Part shown: positions 10,145 to 22,479 of the stretch, piece after piece | How positions within the stretch are numbered: position 1 is the first letter of the stretch | Layout: each line of letters starts with the position of its first letter | DNA from: Galeopsis tetrahit | Lineage: Eukaryota > Streptophyta > Magnoliopsida > Lamiales > Lamiaceae | DNA length: 64,000 nt | Direction: 5' to 3' | NCBI GenBank assembly: GCA_963675135.1 | Contig: OY776133.1 | Span: forward strand, 41,075,494 to 41,139,493 | Program-made: the position numbers and the translations under genes | The notes under the pieces: generated by a model | What the model saw: the letters and a program-made list of their open reading frames with translations, nothing else | Told to the model about the DNA's origin: nothing | Databases searched by the model: none

Positions 10145-13100
10145 ATGGCTCCCAAAATCAAGAGAGAAGAACTTGTAGACTTCAATGATCCATCTTTGGA
10201 CATTGATTTTGCCTATCTCAGTAATATAAACTCTTTGTGGTTTGAGAAGCTGGTAGCCTTTGATAGCCCAGATAAATAAGTTGAACCAGTCCTCCAATGG
10301 CTAAGGGAGGCAGGGCTTGAAAAGTTCTTAGGTACCAAGCATGATTCTTGTTTGAATCCTTTCATGGCAGAATTCTTTGCCCATCTCAGATGGAAGGGCA
10401 AAAAAAAGGGTGATGTGTGCACCAAGTTGACTTATGCTGAGGAAGATGAAGATGAAGAAAGTCAACACACCATCATCTTCACTGCTGAGGACCTTGATGC
10501 CAGTTTTGGGCTACCATCTGAAGGCCAAAATCCAGAAGTATACAGAGAAGGAGAGGAGCAGGAGTTCTCCAATCCATGGATGCTAGTACCCAAAAAGCTG
10601 GTAAGTGCTCAGAACAAGAACACTTTGAAACCAGTTTATAGGCACTTGTTTGATTGTGTGGTGAAAAGTCTATTGAGCCATTCTGGAAGTGTGGAACAAA
10701 TCAGTATGCCAAAATTGAGAGTGATGGCTACTTTGATTGACTCTGCTGAAAAGAGAGTCAAGTTTGATTGGAAAAACTTTCATTCTGGATAAAATGATGA
10801 ATAAAAAGTTTAAATTCAAGGAGGTGAAGCACCACAAGGTGGTGGTAGATGGGAGACTTCAGTTTTGCACAAGAGCTAGCTTGCTCTTGGAAAGATTTGC
10901 TCACTACACTCATCTCCAAGCCAAACCAAAGCCTTTTCCAGCCCAAAAGGTGATGTTTAGAAAACTGTCCTCCAAGACTGAGAAGAGGAAGCAAGAGGCA
11001 GCCTCCAAGAAAGCATTAGCTGTTGTACCAGCTACCAGATCCTCCCCCAGAAAAAGGAAAGCTCAACCAGCAAAAGCTCAGCCAAAGATGAAGAGGATGA
11101 AGAAGATTCTGAGTGAATCTTCCCCAGAAAGCCAATCTAGAAGTGGGGGTGCCACTTCTGAGGAGATTGAGAAAGTAGCAGAAGAAGGAGTCAATCCTCC
11201 TGAAGAAAGTGAAGAAGTCAGGGAGTTTGTCCCCTTGCAACCTGAATCCATAACTGAGTACAGAGACCTTGATAAGCCAACAAGGTCAAAAAGAAGGAGA
11301 AGGATTATCAAAACATCTGAGAAGCAGAAGTTGATGGAGGAAGAGAAGAAAAAGAAGGAATTCTTCAAGGAAATTAGACAAGCAAGTAAGTCTAACTCCA
11401 AGTCAAAATCAAAGCCCAACAGCCCTGAAGCCAACTCTCCTGATATTCAATCTCAAAGAATATCACCAAGGCATGAAGAAGAGGAGTGCAAGACTCCTGA
11501 AGATGCCCCAATTGTGGCCAAGAAAGTTTATTCTCCAGAAGGTGCTCCTGACAGGTCAGGAATTGATGTGCTGGCTGATTTAGCCAATATTGAAGACAGG
11601 CAGTTCTCCCCACTTGATCCCAGATTACTTTCATACACCAAACTTCTTGAAACTGTTCTTCAAGAAGGTGATCAAGTTGTTCTTCCACCCATTCCAGCCA
11701 TTCCAATTACCTCCTCAGGATCATTGCTCTCTAAAGCACCTGAGTCCCAAATTGTGTTAAGTTCATCTGAACCCAACCTTTCTGAAACCAACCCTTCTGA
11801 GCCCCAGCCCAACCTACCTGAATCCCAATCCAACCCCCTGAATCCCAAGCCAACTCTTCTGATGGAGATGGAAGTGATGAAGAGTATACATATGAGGGGA
11901 TGCTGAGGCAGATTGCCAAAGCTAATGTGGATCCGCTTTATCCAGGATTGAAGGAATATCCAAGGCTGCAGCAGCAATTCTATGATCTCAGGGCACTTGT
12001 TGAGATCAAGCATAGAACAATGGTGGAAATAGCTCAGGTTATTCAGGATAAAGGAGCTAGCTGGTGGCAGGTTGAAGAAAACAGACTCTTACATTTTGCA
12101 AATGTGAAGAAGTCCAGTGTGTTGACCACTGAGGCCTTGTTTTGTGCTATTGTTCATGAGAAGGTGATTGCAGAAAGAGAGAGGATTGCTCAAGGCCTTA
12201 AGCATCCTGATAGCACCTCCGATGACAATGATGATGATGATGACAACACCAATCCCAACCCTCCTGGCCTCAATTCTGCTCAGGTACATTACTTGACCTA
12301 TCATTCTGTTAAGGACTCTGATCATTCAGAGGAGTTGACCAAGGGTAGTGACTCAGTCCAAGATGCATTGGCCAAGGATGGTTCTTCTGAGCCTGAGGCA
12401 CAGCATGACAATGCTGAGACTTCCATGGGAGAAGCTAGTTTGACTAAAGCCTCATCAATGTCAGGACAGTTGGACATTGACCAGCCTTTAGTCATTCAGG
12501 ATGACTCAGTGGACTTGGGAAGCCCAAGCACTGTGATCTCCCAACAACTGCCCTCTGTGGATCCTGTTGAGGATATGGAGGTGTCAGGGTTAGGAATGGA
12601 AGGAGTTGAAAAGGATGTTAGCATTAAAAAATCAGAGGGAGATGATGAGGATTGTGTGATTACTGGTAGCTTGAGTGCACCACAAATAGAGGGAGATGAA
12701 GTAGAAATATTGGGTGCAGCCCAATATGAGAGTCAGGCTATTCTTCAAGTCAAATCTGAACTTGATGAATCCCTTGGTGAAAGGAGGCCTGATTCTCCAG
12801 TGAATGTGAGTACATCTAATCTAAATGAAGAAAAGAAACTAGTTGAAAATGAGAGTTTAGGTGCTGATGTATCAGGCCTAATGGGAGAAGAAAAGAATGA
12901 GGGTGTTGAGGGTGTTTTAACTAACCCTTTGAGTTTTGCAGATTCAGTGGCTGTTACTATTGAACAGATTTTTGCAGATGCTTCCCTTACTGACATTCAA
13001 GTTGATGCTGATACTGATCTGGAGGCAATTTTTTCAGCAAATGTGTCCACCTTGAACAAGATATATTTTGAGCAGGCTAATGCAACTGAGGCTAGCTTGC

Positions 13101-14935
13101 AAATTGCATCAAAGACTGCAACATCCATTGAGCAACAGTCAGAAAAGCTGGACTATCTGGTCAAGGAAGTTGGGAAGGCACATGCTGAAACAGTGGATAC
13201 TCTTGATGGCCAAAGCAAGACTCTAGCCTCTGTGGAGATGAGGCTTACTGGCTCAGAAGAAGTAATCTTACCAACTTTGGATGCAAGAATCTGTGGAGTT
13301 GAAACTGGGCTGCAAACAGTCTCAACATAAGTTACAAGGGCCAAGGATGAGATGGTAAAGTTCACAAAATCTGTGAAAAAGGAGCAGCAGGGCCTCAAGG
13401 ATCTTTACAAGCACAATGTGAAAGCATTAAGAAGGACAATTAAGGATGCCTTAAGACAGAGGACAGCAGCTCAAAGAAGGAAGGCTGAAGAGTTGAAAGC
13501 TGCTATAGTGAAAGAAGCTGCAGAAAAGTTCACAGTTGAACTAATGGCCAAAGTGTTTGACCAAGTTGTGGCCAACCTCACTGATCAGCTGCAAGCCAAA
13601 CTTGATCAATCACTGAAAGCCACTCTAAATGCCATTGTTGCTCAGAAAATGAAGCCTGTCCACACCTTCTTGAGCATGGCTGATGACAAGATGCAAAACA
13701 TTCATGATGAGAATGTTTATCTGTTGCAGGAGTTGAAGTCCCTCACTCATGCTCACTCACATCTCTCTGTCTCTATGAGTGAGTTGAAGCCCCAATGTTT
13801 TGATAATGCCAAAAAGGGGGAAAGAGAGAGAGCTAGAGCAAAGGGAACCTTGAAGATTGGTGAATCCAAAGGAAAAGAGAAGGTCCCTGAAGTTGAGGAG
13901 GAGGAAGAAGAAGACATTGGGAAAGGCAAAGGCCCAATGAACATTGAGAATTTGACTGAGGAAGAGCAAATCCAGATTGCTGTCAAGGAGTCCATGATTT
14001 CAGCAATGGAAAGTCAGGCAAGAAAGCAACAGAGACTTGGTGGTGAGTCTGCAGGCCTTGACCCCAAGGAGAAGGTTGTTGAAGTTAGGGGGAAGGTGAC
14101 TAGGGCCTCTGAAAGAAAGAGAAAAGAACTGCAAGCCTTCAATGAGTTCCCAACCAGCCTGACCCTTCCATCAGAATTCCAGTCTGAAGAGTCAACTCCA
14201 TTGAGGCAGTCTAAGAGGTTGAAGAAAGCAGCCAAGTTGCCTGATATTGAAGAAGAAGATATTGAAGAAGAAGTACAGGACAGAGAGCTTGAAGTGAGAA
14301 TGCCCAAGCTTGTTGATGATCCTTCTAAGCTGTTTGAAGAAGGATTTGGAAAGGATCCAGAGACACAGGAGAAGCTAGCTCTTCAAAGATCTAAAGAAAG
14401 AATGGATCAGTTGGTTGAGGCCAACAAAGCAAGAGATGAGAGAAGGGCAAACTTCAGGGCTCCAAGGAGAAGGGCATCTTATAAGAGACTCAAGCCTCAG
14501 ATGCTGCAAAGATGGGACACTCAGTACCCTCACCATGATAAGTGGGTTCCAATCTCACTGAATGATGCATGGGAGGAGGCCAAGAGAAGCTTTGTATATG
14601 ACTTTTATGTCATTGGGAAATGGCTTGAAGAGAGTGTTGATGAGGTCTTTGTGCAGTTCATGTTTGAGAACCATAGGGACCTGTACCAGAAGTTGTTTGC
14701 AGCAGCTGAGATGGCCAGAATTGAGTTCAAGGCCCCTGGTCCTATTCTGTACATGCCACCAAAGTTCAATGGGAATCTTATTGATGAGGGAAAGATTCTG
14801 GAAGAGTTCATCTCTATCATGAGGATGGAAAAGATGAAGCCTGGCCCTAAAGGATCCAACAAGGATATTTGGGAGTTGAAGAAGAGGGTCTGGGCTCAGT
14901 ATGGCATTGCCCCTCAAGATGATGGAACTCTCTAA
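10145..14935 (+). pseudogene. Broken envelope-position (extra) ORF of the SIRE-like element
   Basis: One long gene of about 1,590 codons can be followed across frames. It begins MAPKIKREEL at 10145 and ends at TAA 14933-14935. Lesions: an in-frame TAA at 10277, a one-base shift near 10775, another shift between about 11840 and 11890, and an in-frame TAA at 13328. The N-terminal part resembles the plant transposon-protein domain found in extra ORFs of large plant retroelements. The middle is rich in Lys, Ser, Pro and Glu, with Pro/Ser/Glu repeats near 11770-11850. The part around 13050-13800 has coiled-coil character. I see no signal peptide or membrane segment, so an envelope function is not supported by the sequence; the name only reflects its position after pol. 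Confidence 0.75.
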
Positions 14936-15252
14936 AGCATAAGTTCATTCCTTCCCTATCTTTCTATGATTTCTGTTCATGTTGTTATCCTGTTTCATTA
15001 GTATCAGTTTAGTGAGTCCTTTTGATTTTCTGTACTGTAATGCTCTATGTCATATATAAAAGGATCATTATGTTTCTATCAAGAGATAACAACTCATTAT
15101 CTCAACTAACCTAACATGACATATTTACTTGATTTATTGTGCTAATAGTTTCTTTCAGGAAAGTTGACCAGATCACTCATCCTGAAGGTAAAGTCTAGTA
15201 TAAGTCAAGTTCCCTTTGTAATAGGTTTTGGCATCATCAAAAGAGGGGAAAT
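14936..15252 (+). promoter_or_regulatory. 3' untranslated region and polypurine tract
   Basis: This is noncoding DNA ending in the purine run AAAAGAGGGGAAA (15239-15251). The run lies directly before the LTR start TGTTGG and is the plus-strand priming site of the Copia element. Confidence 0.8.
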
Positions 15253-16865
15253 TGTTGGGAATAAAATGATTTTGATTTAGATACCAAAGCCCCTGATTGA
15301 TGATGTTCAGATTAGTTGAGATATGCTCAAATGCAGATCAGATAAGTTGTCTCAGGACACTTGAGCAAGTAGAAATGCTTAAGTCCAAAATCTCAGAAAT
15401 GTTGTGAGATTTTATAGTTCAGGATAGTTGTCCAAAGTTGAAATGTTAGGCAGCTTGATAAGTGTTAAGTCTCTAGGCCAAAGTTGCTGAGTTCTTCAGG
15501 ACAAGCTGGCTAAGTGGACAACAGAGCTGAAAAGATCAAGAGTGATAAGGCAATGCTCATAAATGCAAATGATCAGATCAATTGAAGTGCAAATGATCAA
15601 GAGAATTGAATGCCAAAGACACATTTATTGAAGCATTTATTACCATCAAGCCTGAACTAAGCATTGAAGACTTGGAAGCATTAAAGAGTGAAGCATTGAA
15701 TGAATGTTGGAACATTCTAACTTGCAGCAGGAATGTTCAGGGGAGTTGTCCCATCTGACCGTTGGTTGAGTGTAGATTCTGCCACAAATCAACCTTGGGA
15801 AATGTGCATATTTGGAATCTGACACAAGTCATCTCAGCCGCATTTTTCAGAAGTCAATACATTCATTCAAGCAACCATTGAAGAGGCTTTTACACAGTGG
15901 ATAAAAGGATGCCAAGCTTCATAACCGTTTCAATGGTGCTGCAAATAGACAAGTTTGAATTGCTATCCCTCCAACGGTTAGTTGTTCAAATTTGCCTATA
16001 AATACAGAAGTGATCAAAGGATTCAATCATCCAACTACTTGCTATCAAACTATCATCAAGCAATCAAAGGAAACCAAAGTTGTTCTTTAAGAATCCCAAG
16101 TTTCCTGATCACTTCAATTAGCTAAGCCAATCTTTGTAAACATCCAAAGCTTAGCATTGAGATATCCTAAGCCTTTACACTGTTCTTATTGTAAAGGATA
16201 TATCTACTAGTTGGAACCAAACCTCAAACCCTTACCTCATTTAGTGAAGGAGTGTTTGTTGTAGAAGTGAAGAGTTAAGGACTGTTATTGTGAAACACAG
16301 TCTTAACTCAGAGAGATTGAGCACTAGGACTCAGATTATCCAAGGGATCAAAACACTAAGAGATCGAGTGTTGTTGATCAGTGCACCTTAGCACTATAAA
16401 ACAAGCTAATTCCATTGTTAAGAAATTATCTTGTTCAATCAGGGAAAGTGGATGTAGGAGCTTGAGTCTCTGAACCACTATAAATTGTGTGCCATTTACT
16501 TACTGCCTTCATTATTGCACTTTCACTCAATCATATTTCAAAGGGCAAAACTCAGTAAGTTAAGAAAAACTGTTTTGGACAAAGTCCCTGATAACTGTGT
16601 TTTTCAGAAATCAACTTGGAGTATTTCTTTGAGAAAAAGGCCAACCACATTCCGCACTTAGCAACTCTCTTAGATATTTATCCAACTGATCACTCAATAG
16701 TAATCAGTAGGACAAGTATCTATTGAAGTTCACACCCAGGCTTGTTGTTAGACAACCTTCCTGATAAGACCAAATTGTTTAAAAAAAAAAAAAAAAATTT
16801 GCATACACAAGTGCATTCCCCCCCCCCCCCCATACACTTGTGTCATACTCCACCAAGGACCAACA
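15253..16865 (+). mobile_element. 3' LTR of the SIRE-like element
   Basis: The LTR is 1613 bp, TGTTGG...CCAACA, closely matching the solo LTR at 4207. The TATA motif is at 15997. It is followed by the target duplication AGAGA (16866-16870) and then host flank. Scattered substitutions and A- and C-run length changes distinguish the two LTRs. Confidence 0.9.
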
Positions 16866-17901
16866 AGAGAGTTGCTTCTCCCTTTCTTTACCGGCCTCCG
16901 TCGTCATTCAGTCGTTCCAGTTGTCGTCATAGTTCTTGTCTCTGTTGCTGCTCTGTCTTTGTTGTCGCCTTAGATCTGTTGATTTTTCGCTTCACTCCTC
17001 TTCTGTTATTTTAGTTTTCGTTAGATCTGAGTTGTAGATCTGTAGATCTAAATTGTAAATCTACAGATCTGAGTTGTAGATCTGTAGATCTGGTGTAGTT
17101 TTTTTCAGTTCTTGTTAGGGATCAACGTAGATCTTATCCGTAACGGAGCCACGGTGACCGTTCGGGTATTTCTTCGTTGGTCTTATTTTATTGCTTTCTT
17201 AGATAGTTTTGGTGCTTACTTAGTTTTTGTTTTAATTTATGTTGGTTGTCTCTGTTGCGCGAGCTTTGTTGCGGTTGTGAGATTTTTTTATGGTTGGGCT
17301 CCTTGAGATAGTCTCGAGAGCTCTGGTACTTTTGAATCGGGTACTCGTGGAACTTTGTCTGTTTATTCTGTTTCATATTCTTGATATGAGAACACCTTAG
17401 TGTGGGGTTGTCTCATTTAAATATTGGAGACTTGGACACCTGTTAAGGCAAAGGGAAGCTCGTCTTTCCTCTTCACGCGATTGGAGTGGACGGCGATATC
17501 CGTTTGGTTTGAAGATCAAGATCTTAGGCTCGTGATTTGTAACTCTATTTTATGATCTTGTAAACCCTCTATAAAAAAAAAAGAAATTTGAATAAAACAA
17601 TAAGTAAATACATATATAAGCTCCTTTGGAGAAATCTTGTGGACTGGTTGGATATTCGTCAGTGCCCTAGCGTGGAGTGGACCTGGAAGAAAACCGGGCT
17701 GGAGGGGGCTCCGACGACGGCCCTCCGACGCTCAAGTTAGATGAGTTTCTAGAGAGAGGAATATTGTGGAGAGTAAAATGTAACAGTGAAGAGTTATCTT
17801 GTAAAAATGAAGGGAATTGCTTTTTATACCTTATTTCCAGAGGGGTAAAATAGTCATTTGACTTACTAGGGTTTCTGATTTATCCTCGCCACGTCATCGT
17901 A
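16866..17901. repeat. LTR-flanking segment, copy 2
   Basis: This is the second copy of 5816-6843, starting with AGAGA. It continues past the shared end into unrelated downstream DNA, so it looks like the original flank, whereas copy 1 is cut off. I see no gene. GTAGATCTG repeats occur at about 17035-17095. Confidence 0.8.
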
Positions 17902-17915
17902 TGACTCTGACATCA
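17645..17915 (-). mobile_element. Possible short Tat-type LTR remnant
   Basis: The minus strand starts TGATGTCAGAGTCATACG and contains the LTR core shared with 29760, 19990 and 1560 (plus CTCCGACGCTCAAGT at about 17722). It contains CACGTCATCGTA, close to CACGTCATTGTA at about 20190. No target duplication or polypurine tract was found, so the boundaries are uncertain. Confidence 0.35.
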
Positions 17916-18553
17916 AAAGATATTCTAATTGATTCGTTGTAGTGTGTCGTTCCATTCTAACACAAGGATAACGACCTTTTGTTTCCTTCTTAGAGATACA
18001 CATATTATGTCTCACATCAAAGGGTTGCTTAATGAGATCCTTTTTCCACTAGTGTGTAAGGACTCAGTGCTCAACTTATTCACTCCTTTGTATTCCACTT
18101 CTCCGCAATACCTCTTCTCCACTAAGGTCCTCACAATCGGGTTGCACATCGGGCCTCCACTGCTCTCATTACCAAAATCTCGAGGGGAGCACCTCCAAAC
18201 TATCTTTTGAGCTCAGGTACGAGAGCTCCACTATGCTCTTATTCGTTTGGAGATGGAAGAGAAGTCTTTCTTTTCCGCTCAAGTTGTGCTTGAGCGACTC
18301 CTTTAGTGAATTGGGTCACCAGCTAATAAGCCTTCTTCCACTCGCTACTCTTACTGGGATATTACTTCGTATATAATCCTTTCATCTATACTTTCGAGAG
18401 CCACATGACTCTTCCTTTCATATCAGATGTGAGGTACCTTCTCAGCCCCTCTCACAGTTTGAGTGGATACCTCACTCCTTGACTCCGCTCTTGCAATGTG
18501 GGTATATAGGTACTCTAATATATTTCCACTCCACTCATACATGACAGTTTCAG
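17916..18553. other. No gene recognised
   Basis: This is moderately AT-rich, pyrimidine-rich DNA. An open frame at 17929-18210 has no recognisable similarity. I see no terminal repeats. Confidence 0.4.
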
Positions 18554-18737
18554 ATCTCACTGCTCAGATCACATGCTTCATGATGAGCTCAGGTATGACA
18601 TCTCACTGCGCAAATCCCATGTTTTGTGATGAGCTTAGGTATGAGATCTCACTGCGCAGTTCCCATGTTTGGTGACGAGCTCAGATATGAGATCTCGCTG
18701 CTCAGATCCCATTTGTGGTGACGAGCTCAGATAACAT
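18554..18737. repeat. 46-bp tandem repeat, four copies
   Basis: Units start at 18554, 18600, 18646 and 18692, each with ATCTCRCTGC followed by a CCCATG-like stretch and GAGCTYAG. Copies differ by several substitutions. Confidence 0.7.
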
Positions 18738-18861
18738 ATCTCTCAAAGGAGACTTTATGCTCTCCGGCTCACATATATTCTTATCTCACATAAATTGAGA
18801 TCAGATGTGCACTCGTTTCATGAGCTCCTTACTTACTCCCTATCAATACTTATGTTATTCA

Positions 18862-19602
18862 TGTTGGAAAAATTGAGATTTATTCAATTTCTTAATATTT
18901 AATCAATTATTTGAGGGTATGGATATTTAAGATATTTAATTTCCGAGAAATTAAATGTCATAGGATCGTTCTACTCTCGGAGTAGATGATCGTAGTATAT
19001 TTAAAATCTCAAAACCGAATTTCGATGAGTGAGAAATTAATGTACGAAGATTAAGACTTAAAAGTGATGTATTGGGATTAGTGTTAATAACTATCCCACA
19101 TTGATAAATGTGAGAATTAATCTCCTCCTTATTAATAAGAGTTAGTTAAGAGACTTCAAATTATAGTGATTATTGAACAATTCAATAAGCCGCGCGCGCC
19201 GCCCGCCCGTTCGATTGTGCCGAGCCGCGCTGAAGCGGGTCTGTGGGCCTTGGCCTTGGATCTTGGCAATTGGACTTTGGGTGGACTTTGGTCTTGGGTT
19301 TGGGGGCCCACACGAGTTTAGGAACAACCCAATACGAGTCCAGCCCAAATTTGATTTGAATTTGAAACTGAAGCCCTAAATGCTTGGAAGTTACATAAAT
19401 GACAGTTACCATTCGCGCTGAAGCGGGTCCGTGGGCCTTGGTCTTAGATCTTGGCAATTGGACTTTGGGCTTGGGTTTGGGGCCCACACGAGTTTAGGAA
19501 CAACCCAATACGAGTCCAGCCCAAATTTGATTTGAATTTGAAACTGAAGCCCTTGAAAAACTTACCTTTTGCAAGCATCAAAGCACTTGAAAATTTCCAA
19601 CA
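18862..19602. mobile_element. Candidate solo LTR, family unknown
   Basis: The segment starts TGTTGGAAAAATT and ends AATTTCCAACA, giving a 9-bp perfect terminal inversion within a longer imperfect one. No matching target duplication was found (ATTCA on the left, AAACT on the right). No primer-binding site or polypurine tract adjoins it. Inside lies a GC-rich tandem duplication. LTR identity is inferred from the ends only. Confidence 0.45.
19227..19554. repeat. 188-bp-offset tandem duplication
   Basis: The block GCGCTGAAGCGGGTC...AACTGAAGCCC occurs at 19227-19376 and 19415-19554. It contains GCCCACACGAGTTTAGGAAC in both copies. It lies inside the candidate LTR. Open frames on both strands here follow the GC-rich repeat and are not convincing genes. 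Confidence 0.7.
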
Positions 19603-19885
19603 AAACTGCATTCTACTTTATACGTAGTGGTGTTACTCGTGCAAAGACGAAGTCGTTTTACCTTTCGAAGCATCTCGTCACTCCGTGAACACTAGCTAGG
19701 ACGTGTTTGTTTTATGGGAAAATGTATCACCTTGACTCGGCTGTTTTCCCTAACTTTTCTGTCTCTATAGTGTTGCTGTCTTACAAAACCGGACCGGCCA
19801 TTCCAAGAAGCTGCTCAAAGAAGAAAGCTGCCTCTTTTGAAAAGCTTGAAAAATCTGAAGATATTGTAATTTTAATTACCATTAT

Positions 19886-20579
19886 TGATGAGACCAATTT
19901 CCGTTCACCTCTGAGAGAGACGGAGCTCGAACGTTCTGGTCTACAAACTAGTTGACCTGCATAAAAACCGGGCCGGAGGGGGCTCCGGCGACGGCCCTCC
20001 GACGCTCAAGTTAGCCACCAGCCCAAAAGAATGAATAATGGATGCATATTGAGAGAGAGAGAATTACGTGTGTAGAGGAAAAAAATAACTTAACCTTTAA
20101 AAATAGCAAGAATGAAGTTTATATACCTTAATAGTTTGAGGGCAATATGGTAATTACGGAATCTAGGGTTTACCTTTGGGGGACCGCACCACGTCATTGT
20201 ACAACACTGGCATTCTGTTATTAATTTTGAATGAAGAGAGAATTTCACACCTACATGGTATTCTGTTATTTGCAGAAATAGTACTATAGTACAGTAGTGA
20301 GACCCACTTGGATGAGCTATCAAGAGCTGTGAACTCAGATAAGAATTACATTCATATATGTGCATAGGTGATGACTTATTAAAAATCAGCATAACAGGTC
20401 CAGAAAATGATAATTTCATATCTGGATTTTTAGAAGTCGCCTACAAAAATAGGATAATCAGGTCTGATTCAGATCTTGAAGACCTCTCTTCTGATTTCAA
20501 TTCAAGTCATGTTAGTGATTAGAAATGAGTATTCTGTAGGGATCAGTTCTGTATGATAGGACATCATTATGTCCTATCA
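19886..20579 (-). mobile_element. 3' LTR of a decayed Tat-type element
   Basis: Read on the minus strand it begins TGATAGGACATAATG and includes CCGGAGCCCCCTCCGG. It ends near GGTCTCATCA, the same arrangement as the intact Tat LTR. Immediately outside its 5' end the minus strand is purine-rich (plus CTACTCCCCCTCAACTT, 20581-20597), as a polypurine tract should be. The internal region therefore extends to the right, into the satellite arrays. A 10-bp inverted repeat, GATAGGACAT/ATGTCCTATC, sits at the LTR start. The left boundary is inferred. Confidence 0.55.
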
Positions 20580-20636
20580 TCTACTCCCCCTCAACTTAGA
20601 GTGATCAGTTCTTCAGAACTGATACTCTAAAACGGT

Positions 20637-22200
20637 GCTTTCTAAGGAAAATTTACAACACTCGAAAATATTTCAATTCTCAAATCACTCTAGAGCTGAA
20701 TATCTTTCGGCTCTCAATACTTCAAATATTTTCCAAGGCATTGAAATATTTCAGTTCCACTTCGATCTAGAGTTGAATATCTTTCAGCTCCCAATACTTA
20801 AAGTATTTTCCGAAGTATGAAAATACTACGGATCTCAAATCTTTCGGAGCTGAACATCTTTCAGCTCCTAATTCTTAAAGCATTTTCCGAAGCATGAAAA
20901 TACTTCGGATCTCAAATCTTTCGGAGCTGAATATCTTTCAGCTCCTAATTCTCTAAATATTTTCCGAAGCATGAAAAATACTTTAGATCTCAAATCTTTC
21001 GGAGCTGAACATCTATCAGCTCCTAATTCCCTAAATATTTTCCGAAGCATGAAAATACTTCGGATCTCAAATCTTTCGGAGCTGAACATCTTTCAGCTCC
21101 TAATTCTTAAAGTATTTTTCGAAGCATGAAAATACTTCGGATCTCAAATCTTTCGGAGCTGAACATCTTTTAGCTCCTAATTCTTAAAGTATTTTTCGAA
21201 GCATTAAAATACTTCGGATCTCAAATCTTTCGGAGCTGAACATCTTTCAGCTCCTAATTCTCTAAATATTTTCCGAAGCATGAAAAATACTTCGGATCTC
21301 AAATCTTTCGGAGCTGAACATCTTTCAGTTCCTAATTCGTAAAGTATTTTCTGAAGCATGAAAATACTTCGGATCTCAAATCTTTCGGAGCTGAACATCT
21401 TTCAGCTCCTAATTCTTAAAGTATTTTTCGAAGCATGAATTTGATCCGCATCTCAAATCTTTCGGAGCTGAACATCTTTTAGCTCCTAATTCTTAAAGTA
21501 TTTTTCGAAGCATTAAAATACTTCGGATCTCAAATCTTTCGGAGATGAACATCTTTCAGCTCCTAATTCTCTAAATATTTTCCGAAGCATGAAAAATACT
21601 TCGGATCTCAAATCTTTCGGAGCTGAACATCTTTCAGTTCCTAATTCGTAAAGTATTTTACGAAGCATGAAAATACTTCAGATCTCAAATCTTTTGGAGC
21701 TGAATATCTTTCAACTCCAAATTCTTAATTAAAAGTATTTTCCGAAGCATGAAAATACTTCGGATCTTAAATCTTTCGGAGCTGAACATCTTTCAGCTCC
21801 TAAGTCTCTAAATATTTTCCGAAGCATGAAAATACTTCGGATCTCAAATCTTTCGGAGCTGAACATCTTTCAGCTCCTAATTCTTAAAGTATTTTTCGAA
21901 GCATGAAAATACTTCGGATCTCAAATCTTTCGGAGTTGAACATCTTTCAGCTCCTAATTCTCTAAATATTTTCCGAAGCATGAAAATACTTCGGATCTCA
22001 AATCTTTCGGAGCTGAACATCTTTCAGCTCCTAATTCTTAAAGTATTTTTCGAAGCATGAAAATACTTCGGATCTCAAATCTTTCGGAGCTGAACATCTT
22101 TCAGCTCCTAATTCTCTAAATATTTTCCGAAGCATGAAAAATACTTCGGATCTCAAATCTTTCGGAGCTGAACATCTTTCAACTCCTAATGTTTGAAATA
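20637..22200. repeat. 77-bp satellite array, about 20 copies
   Basis: Monomers repeat every 77-78 bp (for example CTTTCGGAGC at 20841, 20918 and 20996). Each contains two dyads: GGAGCTG...CAGCTCC and CCGAAG...CTTCGG. Copies are near-identical in the centre and degenerate toward 20640 and beyond 22170. Minus-strand open frames here (20868-21089, 21204-21398) are translations of the repeat. Confidence 0.95.
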
Positions 22201-22479
22201 TTATCTGAGTCCTGAAAATATTTCAAGTCTTATTCAGGTCTCATATCGAATCAGAGTTGAATATTTTTCAACTCATATTCTCTAAAATATTTTCTGGAAA
22301 TATTTCAAATCTCAAGGTAGCCCAGAGTTGAACATCTTTCAACCCGTAGTGTCTTCTTAAGAAGTTCATCTCATACCTCGTGCAATCTTTGGATTTCTTT
22401 TCTGGCTCTATTGCCCTTATCTGCTTGTTTTACTCCCCGTCGTATGGGCTGAACTCTAAGTCTGGGGGATTTTACCTCT
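22201..22479. repeat. Degenerate transition between the satellite arrays
   Basis: Motifs such as GAGTTGAATATTTTTCAACTC and GAGTTGAACATCTTTCAAC still appear but are spaced irregularly. This looks like the degraded ancestor or edge of both flanking arrays. No gene is seen. Confidence 0.6.

Larger units (their letters stand above)
6844..16865 (+). mobile_element. 5'-truncated SIRE-like Copia element
   Basis: The internal region enters in the middle of integrase and runs through reverse transcriptase, RNase H, a long envelope-position ORF, the polypurine tract and a complete 3' LTR (15253-16865) followed by AGAGA. The 5' LTR proper, primer-binding site, gag, protease and N-terminal integrase are missing. 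The junction with the flank repeat lies between 6838 and about 6856. The Pol-then-extra-ORF order and the large extra ORF fit the SIRE/Maximus group. The copy is non-autonomous. Confidence 0.85.

Noticed and set aside
10145..14935. True envelope glycoprotein
   Set aside because: No signal peptide, transmembrane segment or cleavage site is visible. Only its position after pol recalls env.
19173..19487. Overlapping open frames on both strands
   Set aside because: They track the GC-rich tandem duplication inside the candidate LTR and show no domain.
20868..21398. Minus-strand open frames with repeated SSERFEIRS-like peptides
   Set aside because: They are translations of the 77-bp satellite. 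A period close to a multiple of three keeps a frame open by chance.
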